Shown here piece after piece: positions 1-5,426 of a stretch of DNA of 8,733 nt. The position numbers and the translations under genes were made by a program. The DNA is taken from assembly GCA_005882235.1 (NCBI GenBank), contig VBCT01000090.1:1-8733 (forward strand). Direction: 5' to 3'. The notes under the pieces are model-generated. The model saw only the letters and a program-made list of their open reading frames with translations. It was not told the DNA's origin and ran no database searches. How positions within the stretch are numbered: the stretch's first letter is position 1; each line of letters opens with the position of its first letter. The stretch is from Betaproteobacteria bacterium. GTDB lineage: Bacteria > Pseudomonadota > Gammaproteobacteria > Burkholderiales > SG8-39.

Positions 1-34
1 TCTCGAGGATCCGGCGGGCGATCAATTGCAGCAT
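1..34 (-). CDS. Peptide ABC transporter permease, OppB/DppB-like, N-terminal fragment (cut by window edge)
   Basis: Only the first 11 codons are visible, reading M-L-Q-L-I-A-R-R-I-L-E from an ATG at 32-34. This resembles the usual start of OppB/DppB-type permeases, where a short M-L-x-x-I-x-R-R-(I/L)-L stretch leads into the first membrane helix. The ATG lies 19 bp after the stop of the peptide-binding protein gene, which is the position oppB has in an oppABCDF operon. OppB would be one of two inner-membrane channel subunits moving oligopeptides into the cytoplasm. No strong Shine-Dalgarno is visible; a GGCGAG lies somewhat far upstream. The identification rests on a very short peptide plus gene order, so it is an inference. 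The rest of the gene must lie to the left of the window. Confidence 0.55.
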   Translation of the reverse strand, partial: MLQLIARRILE

Positions 35-53
35 GCGGTGCGCGCTCGCCGTT

Positions 54-1736
54 TCAGGGCCGCTGCGCTGCGGCGCTTGCCGTCGCCAGAGATGCTTCCG
101 GTCGCGGCGCGAGCCATACGTACGGATAGGGATGGTGATCGAGAATCGTGGCATTCCAGCCGCGCACCTCAGGCCGGAGCAGGTAAACGCGCGTGTAGTG
201 ATAGATCGGGATCACCGGCATCTCGTCGAGAAAGATCGCCTCGGCCTTCTGGAACAGCTCGTAGCGGGTCTGCTGGTCGCCGAGCCGGGACGCCTCCTTG
301 AGCAGGCGGTCGTATTCGGCATTCGTCCATCCGGTCCGGTTGTTTCCGCTCTCGGCAAGGAACGTCTCGAGGAACGTCGACGGGTCCGCGTAGTCGCCGA
401 TCCAACCGGCGCGCGACACGTCGTAGTCCTTGCGCTTTTCCGTGTCGAGATAGACCTTCCATTCCTGGTTGAGCAGTCTCGCGTCGATTCCCAGCTCCCT
501 CTTCCACATCTGCTGGATCGCTTCGGCGACGGACTTGTGCGACTCGGACGTGTTGTACAGGATGTCGAATGGAGGAAACCCCTTGCCGCCGGGATATCCG
601 GCCTGCGCGAGCAGCTTGCGCGCGCCCTCGGGGTCATAGCGAATCGCGGTGCGGGACGTGTAACCGACCGTGTCCGGCGGCGTGAAGTAGTAGGCCGGCA
701 GCTGGCCGCCCCGCGTGACGTTCTCGACGATGGACTTCCGGTCGATCGCCATCGCCAGCGCCTGGCGCACGCGCTTGTCCCTGAACTGCGGCCGCGTCGT
801 GTTGATGCGGTAGAAATACGCGCCAAGGTACGGATCGATGCGCAGCAGCTGCGGACTGTCCCTGCGGTAGACCGAAATCTTCGACTGCGGGACTTCGTAG
901 GTCAGGTGCAGCTGTCCCGAACGAAACGAGCGCTCCTCCGTGTCGATGCTTTCGATCGGATAAAATCGGACCTCACTCAATTTCACGCTTGCTGCATTCC
1001 AGTAGAGCGGGTTCTTCTTCACCACGATGACGTTGCCGACGTCCCAGCGCGCAAGCACAAAGGGCCCGTTGCCGACGAAGTTGCCCGGCCGCGTCCAGCG
1101 GTTATTGCGCTGATAGGGATCGCCGTGCCGCGCGATCGTCGGCACATGCACCGGCCACCACGAATAGTGATTGAGCAGCGACAGGAAATACGGCACCGGC
1201 CCGTTGAGCGTGATGCGCAGGGTGCGCTCGTCGAGCGCCTGCGCGCCGACACTCGAGAAGTCCTGCGTCTTGCCCTTGTAGTAATCCTCCGCGCCCTTCA
1301 TGACGAAATACATGTAGGCGTACTCCGAGCCCAGCGACGGCGTGAGCGCTCGCCGGTAGGAGCGCACGAAGTCGTTCGCCGTCACCGGATCGCCGTTCGA
1401 CCAGCGGATGCCCGCACGCAGGTGAAACGTGTAGACCGTGCCGTCCGGCGAAATGTCCCAGCTCTCCGCCTGCCCGGGCACCGGATGCAAATCGGTCGGG
1501 TCCTCGGTGACCAGGTTTTCGATCAGCGCCTGCAGGATGTTGTGCTCCCCCACGCCCTGGACGATGTGCGGATCGAGTTCCTGGGGGTCGGACTTGTTGC
1601 CCATGTGGAGGATCTGCAGCCGATCGCCCTCGCCCACGCGCGTGGGCGGCTTGCTGCAACCGGCGACGAGCACGAGCCCAGCCAGCGCCGTGAACGCCAG
1701 CACCCGGATGGAACAACGATTCGTTTTGTAACGCAT
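54..1736 (-). CDS. oppA: Peptide ABC transporter substrate-binding lipoprotein, OppA family (SBP_bac_5)
   Basis: This 560-residue protein captures oligopeptides outside the inner membrane and hands them to an ABC permease. Residues 1-26 form a lipoprotein signal peptide: basic start (R2, K4, R7, R11), hydrophobic core, and a lipobox ending V-A-G-C, with Cys27 the predicted lipidated residue and Ser at +2. The family-5 solute-binding signature lies at about residues 90-130 (S-P-D-G-T-x-Y-T-F-x-L-R, then the I-R-W-S-N-G-D-P-V-T-A-x-D-F block). The length suits OppA/MppA, roughly 540-560 residues. The ATG at 1736 is favoured because the signal peptide begins there and an in-frame TAG lies five codons upstream. 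No Shine-Dalgarno is evident. Stop is TGA at 54-56, and a permease start follows 19 bp later, which suggests the first gene of an opp operon. Peptide specificity cannot be read from the sequence; a DppA- or MppA-like role is possible. Confidence 0.88.
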   Translation of the reverse strand: MRYKTNRCSIRVLAFTALAGLVLVAGCSKPPTRVGEGDRLQILHMGNKSDPQELDPHIVQGVGEHNILQALIENLVTEDPTDLHPVPGQAESWDISPDGTVYTFHLRAGIRWSNGDPVTANDFVRSYRRALTPSLGSEYAYMYFVMKGAEDYYKGKTQDFSSVGAQALDERTLRITLNGPVPYFLSLLNHYSWWPVHVPTIARHGDPYQRNNRWTRPGNFVGNGPFVLARWDVGNVIVVKKNPLYWNAASVKLSEVRFYPIESIDTEERSFRSGQLHLTYEVPQSKISVYRRDSPQLLRIDPYLGAYFYRINTTRPQFRDKRVRQALAMAIDRKSIVENVTRGGQLPAYYFTPPDTVGYTSRTAIRYDPEGARKLLAQAGYPGGKGFPPFDILYNTSESHKSVAEAIQQMWKRELGIDARLLNQEWKVYLDTEKRKDYDVSRAGWIGDYADPSTFLETFLAESGNNRTGWTNAEYDRLLKEASRLGDQQTRYELFQKAEAIFLDEMPVIPIYHYTRVYLLRPEVRGWNATILDHHPYPYVWLAPRPEASLATASAAAQRP

Positions 1737-1748
1737 GGGACGAATTGC

Positions 1749-1780
1749 ATTCTATGCCAATCATCGCACATAAGCGCGAT
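1749..1780 (-). promoter_or_regulatory. Possible oppA promoter -10 with upstream imperfect dyad
   Basis: On the minus strand a TAGAAT hexamer (1749-1754) sits 12 bp before the oppA ATG. Transcription from it would leave only about 5-6 nt of leader. No convincing -35 is seen at the proper distance. Instead, an imperfect palindrome (7-bp arms ATCGCAC/GCGCGAT with one mismatch and a 4-bp centre, 1763-1780) covers that place. It may be a regulator site, but both assignments are weak. Confidence 0.3.
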
Positions 1781-1850
1781 CTGCAAACCGATGGCCGCGC
1801 CGCGGCGATTCTTGCCGGGTACGGCGCTTACGGAATACCAGGTTCACGAT

Positions 1851-1876
1851 TTGACTTGACCTGAATCCGCTACAAT
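1851..1876 (+). promoter_or_regulatory. Probable fabI promoter (sigma-70 type, atypical spacing)
   Basis: A near-consensus -10 TACAAT is at 1871-1876, 30 bp before the fabI ATG. Upstream, TTGACT (1851-1856) and the overlapping TTGACC (1856-1861) match -35 elements, but at spacings of 14 and 9 bp, both shorter than the usual 16-18. At the usual 17-bp spacing the hexamer is GATTTG, a poor -35. Transcription would start near 1883, giving a leader of about 24 nt. The -10 is the reliable part of this call. Confidence 0.5.
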
Positions 1877-1894
1877 CGCGCGATCCTGACTACA

Positions 1895-1903
1895 AGGCAG
1901 GGC
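1895..1903 (+). promoter_or_regulatory. fabI ribosome-binding site
   Basis: AAGGCAGGG lies just before the ATG at 1907 and gives a purine-rich Shine-Dalgarno with 3-7 nt spacing depending on which GG is used. It supports the chosen fabI start, which also matches the usual M-G-F-L N-terminus of FabI. Confidence 0.6.
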
Positions 1904-1906
1904 AAG

Positions 1907-2707
1907 ATGGGGTTTCTCGCCGACAAGCGCGTGCTGATCACGGGCCTGCTCTCCAATCGCTCGATCGCCTATGGGGTCGCCAAAACCGCCCGGCGCGAGG
2001 GCGCGGAGCTCGCGTTCACCTACCAGAACGAGCGCTTCAAGGACCGCGTCACGGAGATGGCCGCGGAGTTCGGAAGCACGCTGGTCTTCCCCTGTGACGT
2101 AGCGAGCGACGCCGAGATCGCGGCGCTCTTCTCCGAGCTGGGCAGGAAGTGGACCGCGCTCGACGGACTGGTGCACGCGATCGCCTTTGCGCCGCGCGAG
2201 GCGATCACCGGCGATTTCCTCGAGGGCCTGTCGCGGGAGGCGTTCCGGATTGCGCACGACGTGAGCAGCTACAGTTTTCCGGCGCTCGCCAAGGCCGCGC
2301 TGCCGCTTATGCAGGGACGGCCTGCGGCCCTGGTCACCCTGACTTACCTCGGAGCCGATCGGGTGGTCCCGGGCTACAACACCATGGGACTCGCCAAGGC
2401 GAGCCTGGAGGCGAGCGTGCGCTATCTCGCTGCGAGCCTCGGACCGAAAGGCATCCGCGTCAACGCAGTCTCGGCCGGCCCGATCAAGACTCTCGCGGCG
2501 AGCGGGATAGCGGGATTCAGCAAGATCCTCAGGTACGTCGAGGAGAATTCTCCACTGCGCCGGAACATCACGACGGGAGACGTGGGCAACGTGGCGGCGT
2601 TTCTGCTCTCCGACCTGTCGGCCGGCCTGACCGGCGAGATCATCTACGTCGACGGTGGATTCAATACGGTCGTGGGCGCCATACCCGCTTCCGGAGCATC
2701 CGAGTAG
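1907..2707 (+). CDS. fabI: Enoyl-[acyl-carrier-protein] reductase (NADH), FabI
   Basis: FabI catalyses the last step of each fatty-acid elongation cycle in the cytoplasm, reducing trans-2-enoyl-ACP to acyl-ACP with NAD(P)H. The 266-residue protein is a short-chain dehydrogenase/reductase of the FabI class. The divergent nucleotide-binding loop starts I-T-G-L-L-S-N-R-S-I-A at about residues 11-21. The D-V motif is at 64-65. The active site is Tyr147 and Tyr157 followed by Lys164 (Y-N-T-M-G-L-A-K, the Tyr-x6-Lys pattern). The S-A-G-P-I-K-T-L-A-A-S-G block that closes over substrate is at 189-200. Length matches E. coli FabI (262). Residue 93 is Ala in the H-A-I-A-F-A-P motif, where E. coli has Gly93, a position altered in triclosan-resistant mutants. 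The gene has its own promoter, is divergent from oppA, and ends 5 bp from the convergent ppiD stop. No frameshift is seen. Confidence 0.97.
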   Translation: MGFLADKRVLITGLLSNRSIAYGVAKTARREGAELAFTYQNERFKDRVTEMAAEFGSTLVFPCDVASDAEIAALFSELGRKWTALDGLVHAIAFAPREAITGDFLEGLSREAFRIAHDVSSYSFPALAKAALPLMQGRPAALVTLTYLGADRVVPGYNTMGLAKASLEASVRYLAASLGPKGIRVNAVSAGPIKTLAASGIAGFSKILRYVEENSPLRRNITTGDVGNVAAFLLSDLSAGLTGEIIYVDGGFNTVVGAIPASGASE

Positions 2708-2712
2708 CTCTC

Positions 2713-4608
2713 TTACTGCGTCTTTTTTTCCAGCACCGCCCTGTTGATCTCGACCTTGGCGTCCGCCCGCAGGCCGTCGAGGAAGGACTTGAATTCCTGC
2801 GTCCCGCCCGCGCGCCCCAGCTCGCTCTGGACGCTGCGCTGTCGCGTCTCGTCCGGCTGAACGTCCACGACGCGGGTGACGCGATAGATCACGTAGCCGT
2901 TGTTCGATTCCATGCCGGCGTACACCGGCAGCTTGGACGCGTCCGCGCCGAAGACCTTCGAGAGGGCCTCGGCACCCAGATCCTGCGGTTCGTCCCGGCT
3001 GACGAGCCTAGTCGCCCCGAAACGCAGCGCCGAAGCATCGCCCTTTTTCAGTTCTTCGAGGCGCTCCGCGCCCTGCCTTCTCGCGAGCATCAGGGCTTCC
3101 TGCTGGGCAAGCTGCTTGGCTATGCCGTCTTTCACGTCGTCGAACGGGCGCTGGCTGGCCGGCTTGTGATCGAGCACGCGCGCCGAGACCAGAACGCTCG
3201 GGGCCGTTTCGACCGCCTCGGTGTTGCGCCTGTTCTTGATCGAGTCGTCGGCGAAGAGCGCCGCGAGCAGCCGGGCGTTGTTCAGCGCGGCGACGGGTGC
3301 GGATTGGCGGGTCACTCCTTGAGCGCGTTGCACCTTGAGCTTGAACCTTTCAGCGGCCGGTGCCAGCGATTCGGGCTGTTCGTAGACCAGGTTGCTGAAC
3401 GCCTCCGCGGCTTCGGCAAAGCGCCTGCCGGCCCGCTGCTTTTTCAGTTCGCGCTCGATTTCCGGCCGGGCGGCCTCGAGGCTCTTCATCTTCCCAGCCT
3501 TGATTCCGGTAATCTTGATGATGTGGAAGCCGAAATCCGACTCGACGAGGTCGCTGATCTGATTCGGCTTGAGCCGGAACGCCGCGTCCTCGAATGGGCG
3601 CACCATCATTCCGCGCGAGAAGAAGCCGAGGTCGCCGCCCTGGGACGCCGAGCCGGGATCGCCGGAATTTTTCTTCGCGAGCTCCGCGAAGCTCCCCGGT
3701 GACTTGCGCAATTGCGCGAGGATCTGCGCTGCGCGCTCCCGTGCGCTCGCCTTTTCGGCGCCGTCCGCGCCCCTCTTCAGCGCGATCAGGATGTGGCTCG
3801 CGCGACGCTGCTCCGGCTCGCCGTACTTGGAAATGTTCGACTCGTAATACGCCTTGATCTCGTCTGCGCCGACCTGCTCCGAGGCAATCAAGGCGTCCGT
3901 GCTCAGCACGAGGTATTCGACGGCCACCTCCTCGGGGACCTGGAAGCGCGCGGGATTGCCGTCGTAGAACGCGCGGATTGCGTCTCCGGTGATTTTGGAC
4001 TGCGCGAGCTGCGCGTCGGCCTGGATTCGATGCTCGGCGATCTCGCGCTGCTGGGCGCGCAACCGCGCAAACTGGCGGGCGACCGCCTTCGATACGAGCC
4101 CGGAATCCGCCAAAGCGCCGGTGAGCTGCTGCATCAGGAGATCGCGGCGCAATGCCGAGTCGAACGCCTCCGAGCTCATTCTCTCGTTTCGAAGCGCCGC
4201 GTCGTAGCGTTCCCTGGAGAATTTCCCGTCCACCTGGAAGGCGGGGATAGCCATCGTCGTCTCGACGAGCATCTCGTCGGAAACGGTGAGATGATTCCGC
4301 GCCGCGTGCTGCATCATGAGCCGCTGCGAGATCATGCCCTCGAGCAGCTCCAGGCGGAGCGCGGGCGAATCGAAGATCGCCGGATCGAAGTTCCGCCCGA
4401 GCATTCCGCGGACGCGTTCCTGCTGCTGTCGCAGCGCTTCGCCGAATTCCTGCTCGGTGATCTTCTGCCCGCCTACGCTGGCGACTTCGCCCGCGCCCGC
4501 CGTTTCGCGCTGGGTCCACTGGATCCCCCAGAACGCGAACGGCGGCACGATTATCAGCGCGAGCACGAACTGCAGGAGACGCTTGTGCCTGGTGACGAAA
4601 TCGAACAT
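2713..4608 (-). CDS. ppiD: Periplasmic folding chaperone PpiD (SurA_N and parvulin PPIC domains)
   Basis: This is a 631-residue inner-membrane-anchored chaperone that meets proteins emerging from the Sec translocon into the periplasm. One N-terminal membrane helix spans about residues 11-30, after a short basic cytoplasmic stretch (R-H-K-R), so most of the protein is periplasmic. A SurA/PpiD-type N-terminal chaperone domain follows at about 40-190. The parvulin-type rotamase domain is at about 267-368, from R-R-A-S-H-I-L-I through Q-G-G-D-L-G-F-F-S-R-G to the F-G-F-H-I-I-K-I end motif. A C-terminal chaperone segment completes it. The length agrees with E. coli PpiD (623). In E. coli the parvulin domain is reported to lack isomerase activity; activity here cannot be judged. 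The ATG at 4606-4608 directly precedes the membrane anchor; a GAGAG just upstream is a weak ribosome site. It lies 35 bp after tRNA-Asp, so it may be transcribed with hupB and the tRNAs. Confidence 0.94.
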   Translation of the reverse strand: MFDFVTRHKRLLQFVLALIIVPPFAFWGIQWTQRETAGAGEVASVGGQKITEQEFGEALRQQQERVRGMLGRNFDPAIFDSPALRLELLEGMISQRLMMQHAARNHLTVSDEMLVETTMAIPAFQVDGKFSRERYDAALRNERMSSEAFDSALRRDLLMQQLTGALADSGLVSKAVARQFARLRAQQREIAEHRIQADAQLAQSKITGDAIRAFYDGNPARFQVPEEVAVEYLVLSTDALIASEQVGADEIKAYYESNISKYGEPEQRRASHILIALKRGADGAEKASARERAAQILAQLRKSPGSFAELAKKNSGDPGSASQGGDLGFFSRGMMVRPFEDAAFRLKPNQISDLVESDFGFHIIKITGIKAGKMKSLEAARPEIERELKKQRAGRRFAEAAEAFSNLVYEQPESLAPAAERFKLKVQRAQGVTRQSAPVAALNNARLLAALFADDSIKNRRNTEAVETAPSVLVSARVLDHKPASQRPFDDVKDGIAKQLAQQEALMLARRQGAERLEELKKGDASALRFGATRLVSRDEPQDLGAEALSKVFGADASKLPVYAGMESNNGYVIYRVTRVVDVQPDETRQRSVQSELGRAGGTQEFKSFLDGLRADAKVEINRAVLEKKTQ

Positions 4609-4620
4609 GGTCTCTCGACG

Positions 4621-4636
4621 AAAAAAGCGAATCGCT
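4621..4636 (-). terminator. Weak intrinsic-terminator-like hairpin between tRNA-Asp and ppiD
   Basis: Read on the minus strand, AGCG-ATT-CGCT (4-bp stem, 3-nt loop) runs directly into six T residues. It sits 8 nt after the tRNA-Asp CCA end and 12 nt before the ppiD start. The stem is too short for a strong terminator, so it may only attenuate readthrough into ppiD or aid tRNA 3'-end formation. Confidence 0.3.
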
Positions 4637-4643
4637 GGAATTC

Positions 4644-4720
4644 TGGCGGAGCGGACGGGACTCGAACCCGCGACCCCCGGCGTGACAGGCCGGTATTCTA
4701 ACCAACTGAACTACCGCTCC
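4644..4720 (-). tRNA. tRNA-Asp (anticodon GUC)
   Basis: A full 77-nt cloverleaf reads on the minus strand. The acceptor stem is GGAGCGG with CCGCTCC, the discriminator base is G, and CCA is encoded at 4644-4646. The D-arm carries the TTCAGTTGGTTAGAA pattern. The anticodon loop CTGTCAC places GTC at 4684-4686, closed by CCGGC/GCCGG. The T-arm is GCGGG-TTCGAGT-CCCGT. It closely matches E. coli tRNA-Asp from memory. It lies 24 nt after tRNA-Val and is probably processed from the same transcript. Confidence 0.98.
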
Positions 4721-4744
4721 GCGTCTACTCTCCCGCGGGTTGAA

Positions 4745-4820
4745 TGGTGGGTGCTGACGGGATCGAACCGCCGACATTCGCCTTGTAAGGGCGACGCTCT
4801 ACCAGCTGAGCTAAGCACCC
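4745..4820 (-). tRNA. tRNA-Val (anticodon UAC)
   Basis: A full 76-nt cloverleaf reads on the minus strand. The acceptor stem is GGGTGCT with AGCACCC, the discriminator base is A, and CCA is encoded at 4745-4747. The D-arm is GCTC-AGCTGGTA-GAGC. The anticodon loop CTTACAA places TAC at 4785-4787, closed by TCGCC/GGCGA. The T-arm is GGCGG-TTCGATC-CCGTC. No separate tRNA promoter is recognisable in the 67 bp between hupB and this gene, so it may be cotranscribed with hupB. Confidence 0.98.
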
Positions 4821-4864
4821 CTTCACGGCAACACCGGCGCTGCAAAAAATAGAACGAGACAACG

Positions 4865-4879
4865 CCGGGCCGATCCCGG
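4865..4879 (-). other. Short GC hairpin after hupB
   Basis: CCGGG-ATCGG-CCCGG on the minus strand forms a 5-bp stem 9 nt after the hupB stop. The nearest T-run (TTTTTT near 4845-4850) is well downstream, so it is not a standard terminator. It may protect the hupB 3' end or mean little. Confidence 0.25.
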
Positions 4880-4887
4880 AAGGGCTG

Positions 4888-5160
4888 CTAGTTTACTGCA
4901 TCCTTGAGGGCTTTTCCAGGACGGAATTTCGGAACCCTTGCCGCCTTGATCTTGATTTCCATGCCGGTCTGCGGATTGCGCCCGGTGCGCGCCGCGCGCC
5001 GGCCGACGTAGAACGTTCCGAAACCGACCAGGGTGACCATGCTGCCTTTCTTCATCGCGGTCTTGATCGCGGTGACGGCCGCGTCGAGCGAGCGTCCTGC
5101 GGCGGCCTTGGAGATGTCGGCGGACTTGGCGATGTGATCGATGATTTCCAGCTTGTTCAT
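4888..5160 (-). CDS. hupB: DNA-binding protein HU-beta
   Basis: HU is a small histone-like protein that dimerises, bends DNA with little sequence preference and compacts the nucleoid. The 90-residue product starts M-N-K-L-E-I-I and has the N-terminal helical dimerisation region, the G-F-G-T-F core motif at about 46-50, and the beta-ribbon arm with the family signature G-R-N-P-Q-T-G at about 60-66. It ends with K-F-R-P-G-K-A-L-K-D-A-V-N. Length and motifs are those of E. coli HU (90 residues). The ATG at 5158-5160 has an AAGGGGG Shine-Dalgarno at 5165-5171 and gives the canonical N-terminus. An in-frame GTG 14 codons upstream could make a longer form. It has its own strong promoter about 200 bp upstream and lies downstream of lon, a common arrangement in proteobacteria. 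Whether the partner is another HU subunit cannot be seen here. Confidence 0.96.
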   Translation of the reverse strand: MNKLEIIDHIAKSADISKAAAGRSLDAAVTAIKTAMKKGSMVTLVGFGTFYVGRRAARTGRNPQTGMEIKIKAARVPKFRPGKALKDAVN

Positions 5161-5180
5161 TCGGCCCCCTTGGAGTTCGG

Positions 5181-5195
5181 TTGATGACGCATCAA
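5181..5195 (-). repeat. Hairpin in hupB leader between the two candidate starts
   Basis: A perfect 6-bp inverted repeat, TTGATG-N3-CATCAA, lies 9 nt upstream of the AAGGGGG ribosome site of hupB and downstream of the alternative GTG at 5200-5202. As RNA it could form a small stem-loop that limits or tunes ribosome access to the ATG start. Ribosomes starting at the GTG would melt it. Confidence 0.45.
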
Positions 5196-5199
5196 TGGG

Positions 5200-5214
5200 C
5201 ACAACCCGCCTCCC
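5200..5214 (-). promoter_or_regulatory. Alternative in-frame GTG start with strong Shine-Dalgarno upstream of hupB
   Basis: GGGAGG (5209-5214) stands 6 nt before a GTG (5200-5202) that is in frame with hupB and has no stop before the hupB ATG. It would add 14 residues (M-P-I-D-A-S-S-T-E-L-Q-G-G-R). The normal HU N-terminus argues for the ATG at 5160 as the main start; this may be a minor isoform start or chance. Confidence 0.35.
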
Positions 5215-5331
5215 AGCTGGGCGATGACCGTGGACTCAGCGAAGACCGGTCTCCCGGCGCCTCCCAAAAAGGAAACGGCGCTTGCGAAAACTGGGCTTTG
5301 CTTATTCCGCGGCTGAGATCGGTTCGTGAGA

Positions 5332-5355
5332 GCGGGCGCGACATCGCGCGCCCGT
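5332..5355 (-). other. Stem-loop at predicted 5' end of hupB mRNA
   Basis: CGGGCGCG and CGCGCCCG (5333-5340 and 5347-5354) pair over 8 bp around a 6-nt loop, with a possible extra wobble pair at 5332/5355. The predicted transcription start lies at about 5355-5356, so the mRNA would open almost directly into this stem. 5'-terminal stems of this kind are known to stabilise mRNAs against 5'-end-dependent decay. No T-run follows, so it is not an intrinsic terminator. Confidence 0.55.
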
Positions 5356-5378
5356 TTGCAATATATAGCAATTGCAAA
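5355..5378. repeat. 8-bp inverted repeat overlapping the hupB -10 element
   Basis: TTTGCAAT and ATTGCAAA form perfect 8-bp arms around an 8-bp centre. One arm overlaps the end of the TATATA -10 box and runs through the probable transcription start; the other lies in the promoter spacer. The position suits a repressor operator, but I do not recognise it as the site of a named regulator. Confidence 0.5.
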
Positions 5379-5391
5379 AGCATCGTGTCAA
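5362..5391 (-). promoter_or_regulatory. Strong sigma-70-type promoter for hupB
   Basis: On the minus strand a perfect -35 TTGACA (5386-5391) is followed after 18 bp by TATATA (5362-5367), with TATATT also available two bases on. Transcription would start near 5355, about 195 nt before the hupB ATG. This is the best sigma-70 match noticed in the window and fits an abundant nucleoid protein. The same transcript may continue through tRNA-Val and tRNA-Asp. Confidence 0.8.
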
Positions 5392-5407
5392 GCATTCGCG
5401 GCTGCAG

Positions 5408-5426
5408 CGTCGAATTTTTATCGACG
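5408..5426. repeat. Inverted repeat upstream of hupB promoter
   Basis: CGTCGA-N7-TCGACG is a perfect 6-bp inverted repeat with an A/T-only centre (ATTTTTA), ending 16 bp upstream of the -35 of hupB. The A/T tract could act like an UP element for RNA polymerase, or the dyad could bind a regulator. Without a T-run after it, it is not a convincing lon terminator. Confidence 0.4.

Noticed and set aside
1745..1759. Sigma-54-like TGGCA...TGCA sequence upstream of oppA
   Set aside because: The GG-to-GC spacing is 8 bp where sigma-54 promoters need 10, and the flanking consensus bases are missing.
33..1859. 608-codon open frame on the plus strand opposite oppA
   Set aside because: It is antisense to a clear SBP_bac_5 gene, shows arginine/valine/leucine-rich composition typical of GC-rich shadow frames, has no family motif, and runs into the fabI promoter region.
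2149..3702. 517-codon plus-strand open frame running from fabI into the antisense of ppiD
   Set aside because: It overlaps fabI in another frame and is antisense to ppiD; no recognisable domain. Codon bias of GC-rich genes explains the lack of stops.
3350..4777. 475-codon minus-strand open frame covering both tRNA regions and part of ppiD
   Set aside because: It reads through tRNA-Asp and part of tRNA-Val and then lies out of frame with ppiD. The protein is a chance translation.
4316..4852. 178-codon plus-strand frame containing G-L-E-P-A-T-P and G-S-N-R-R-H-S-P motifs
   Set aside because: These motifs are the familiar spurious translations of the antisense strand of tRNA genes, and the rest is antisense to ppiD.
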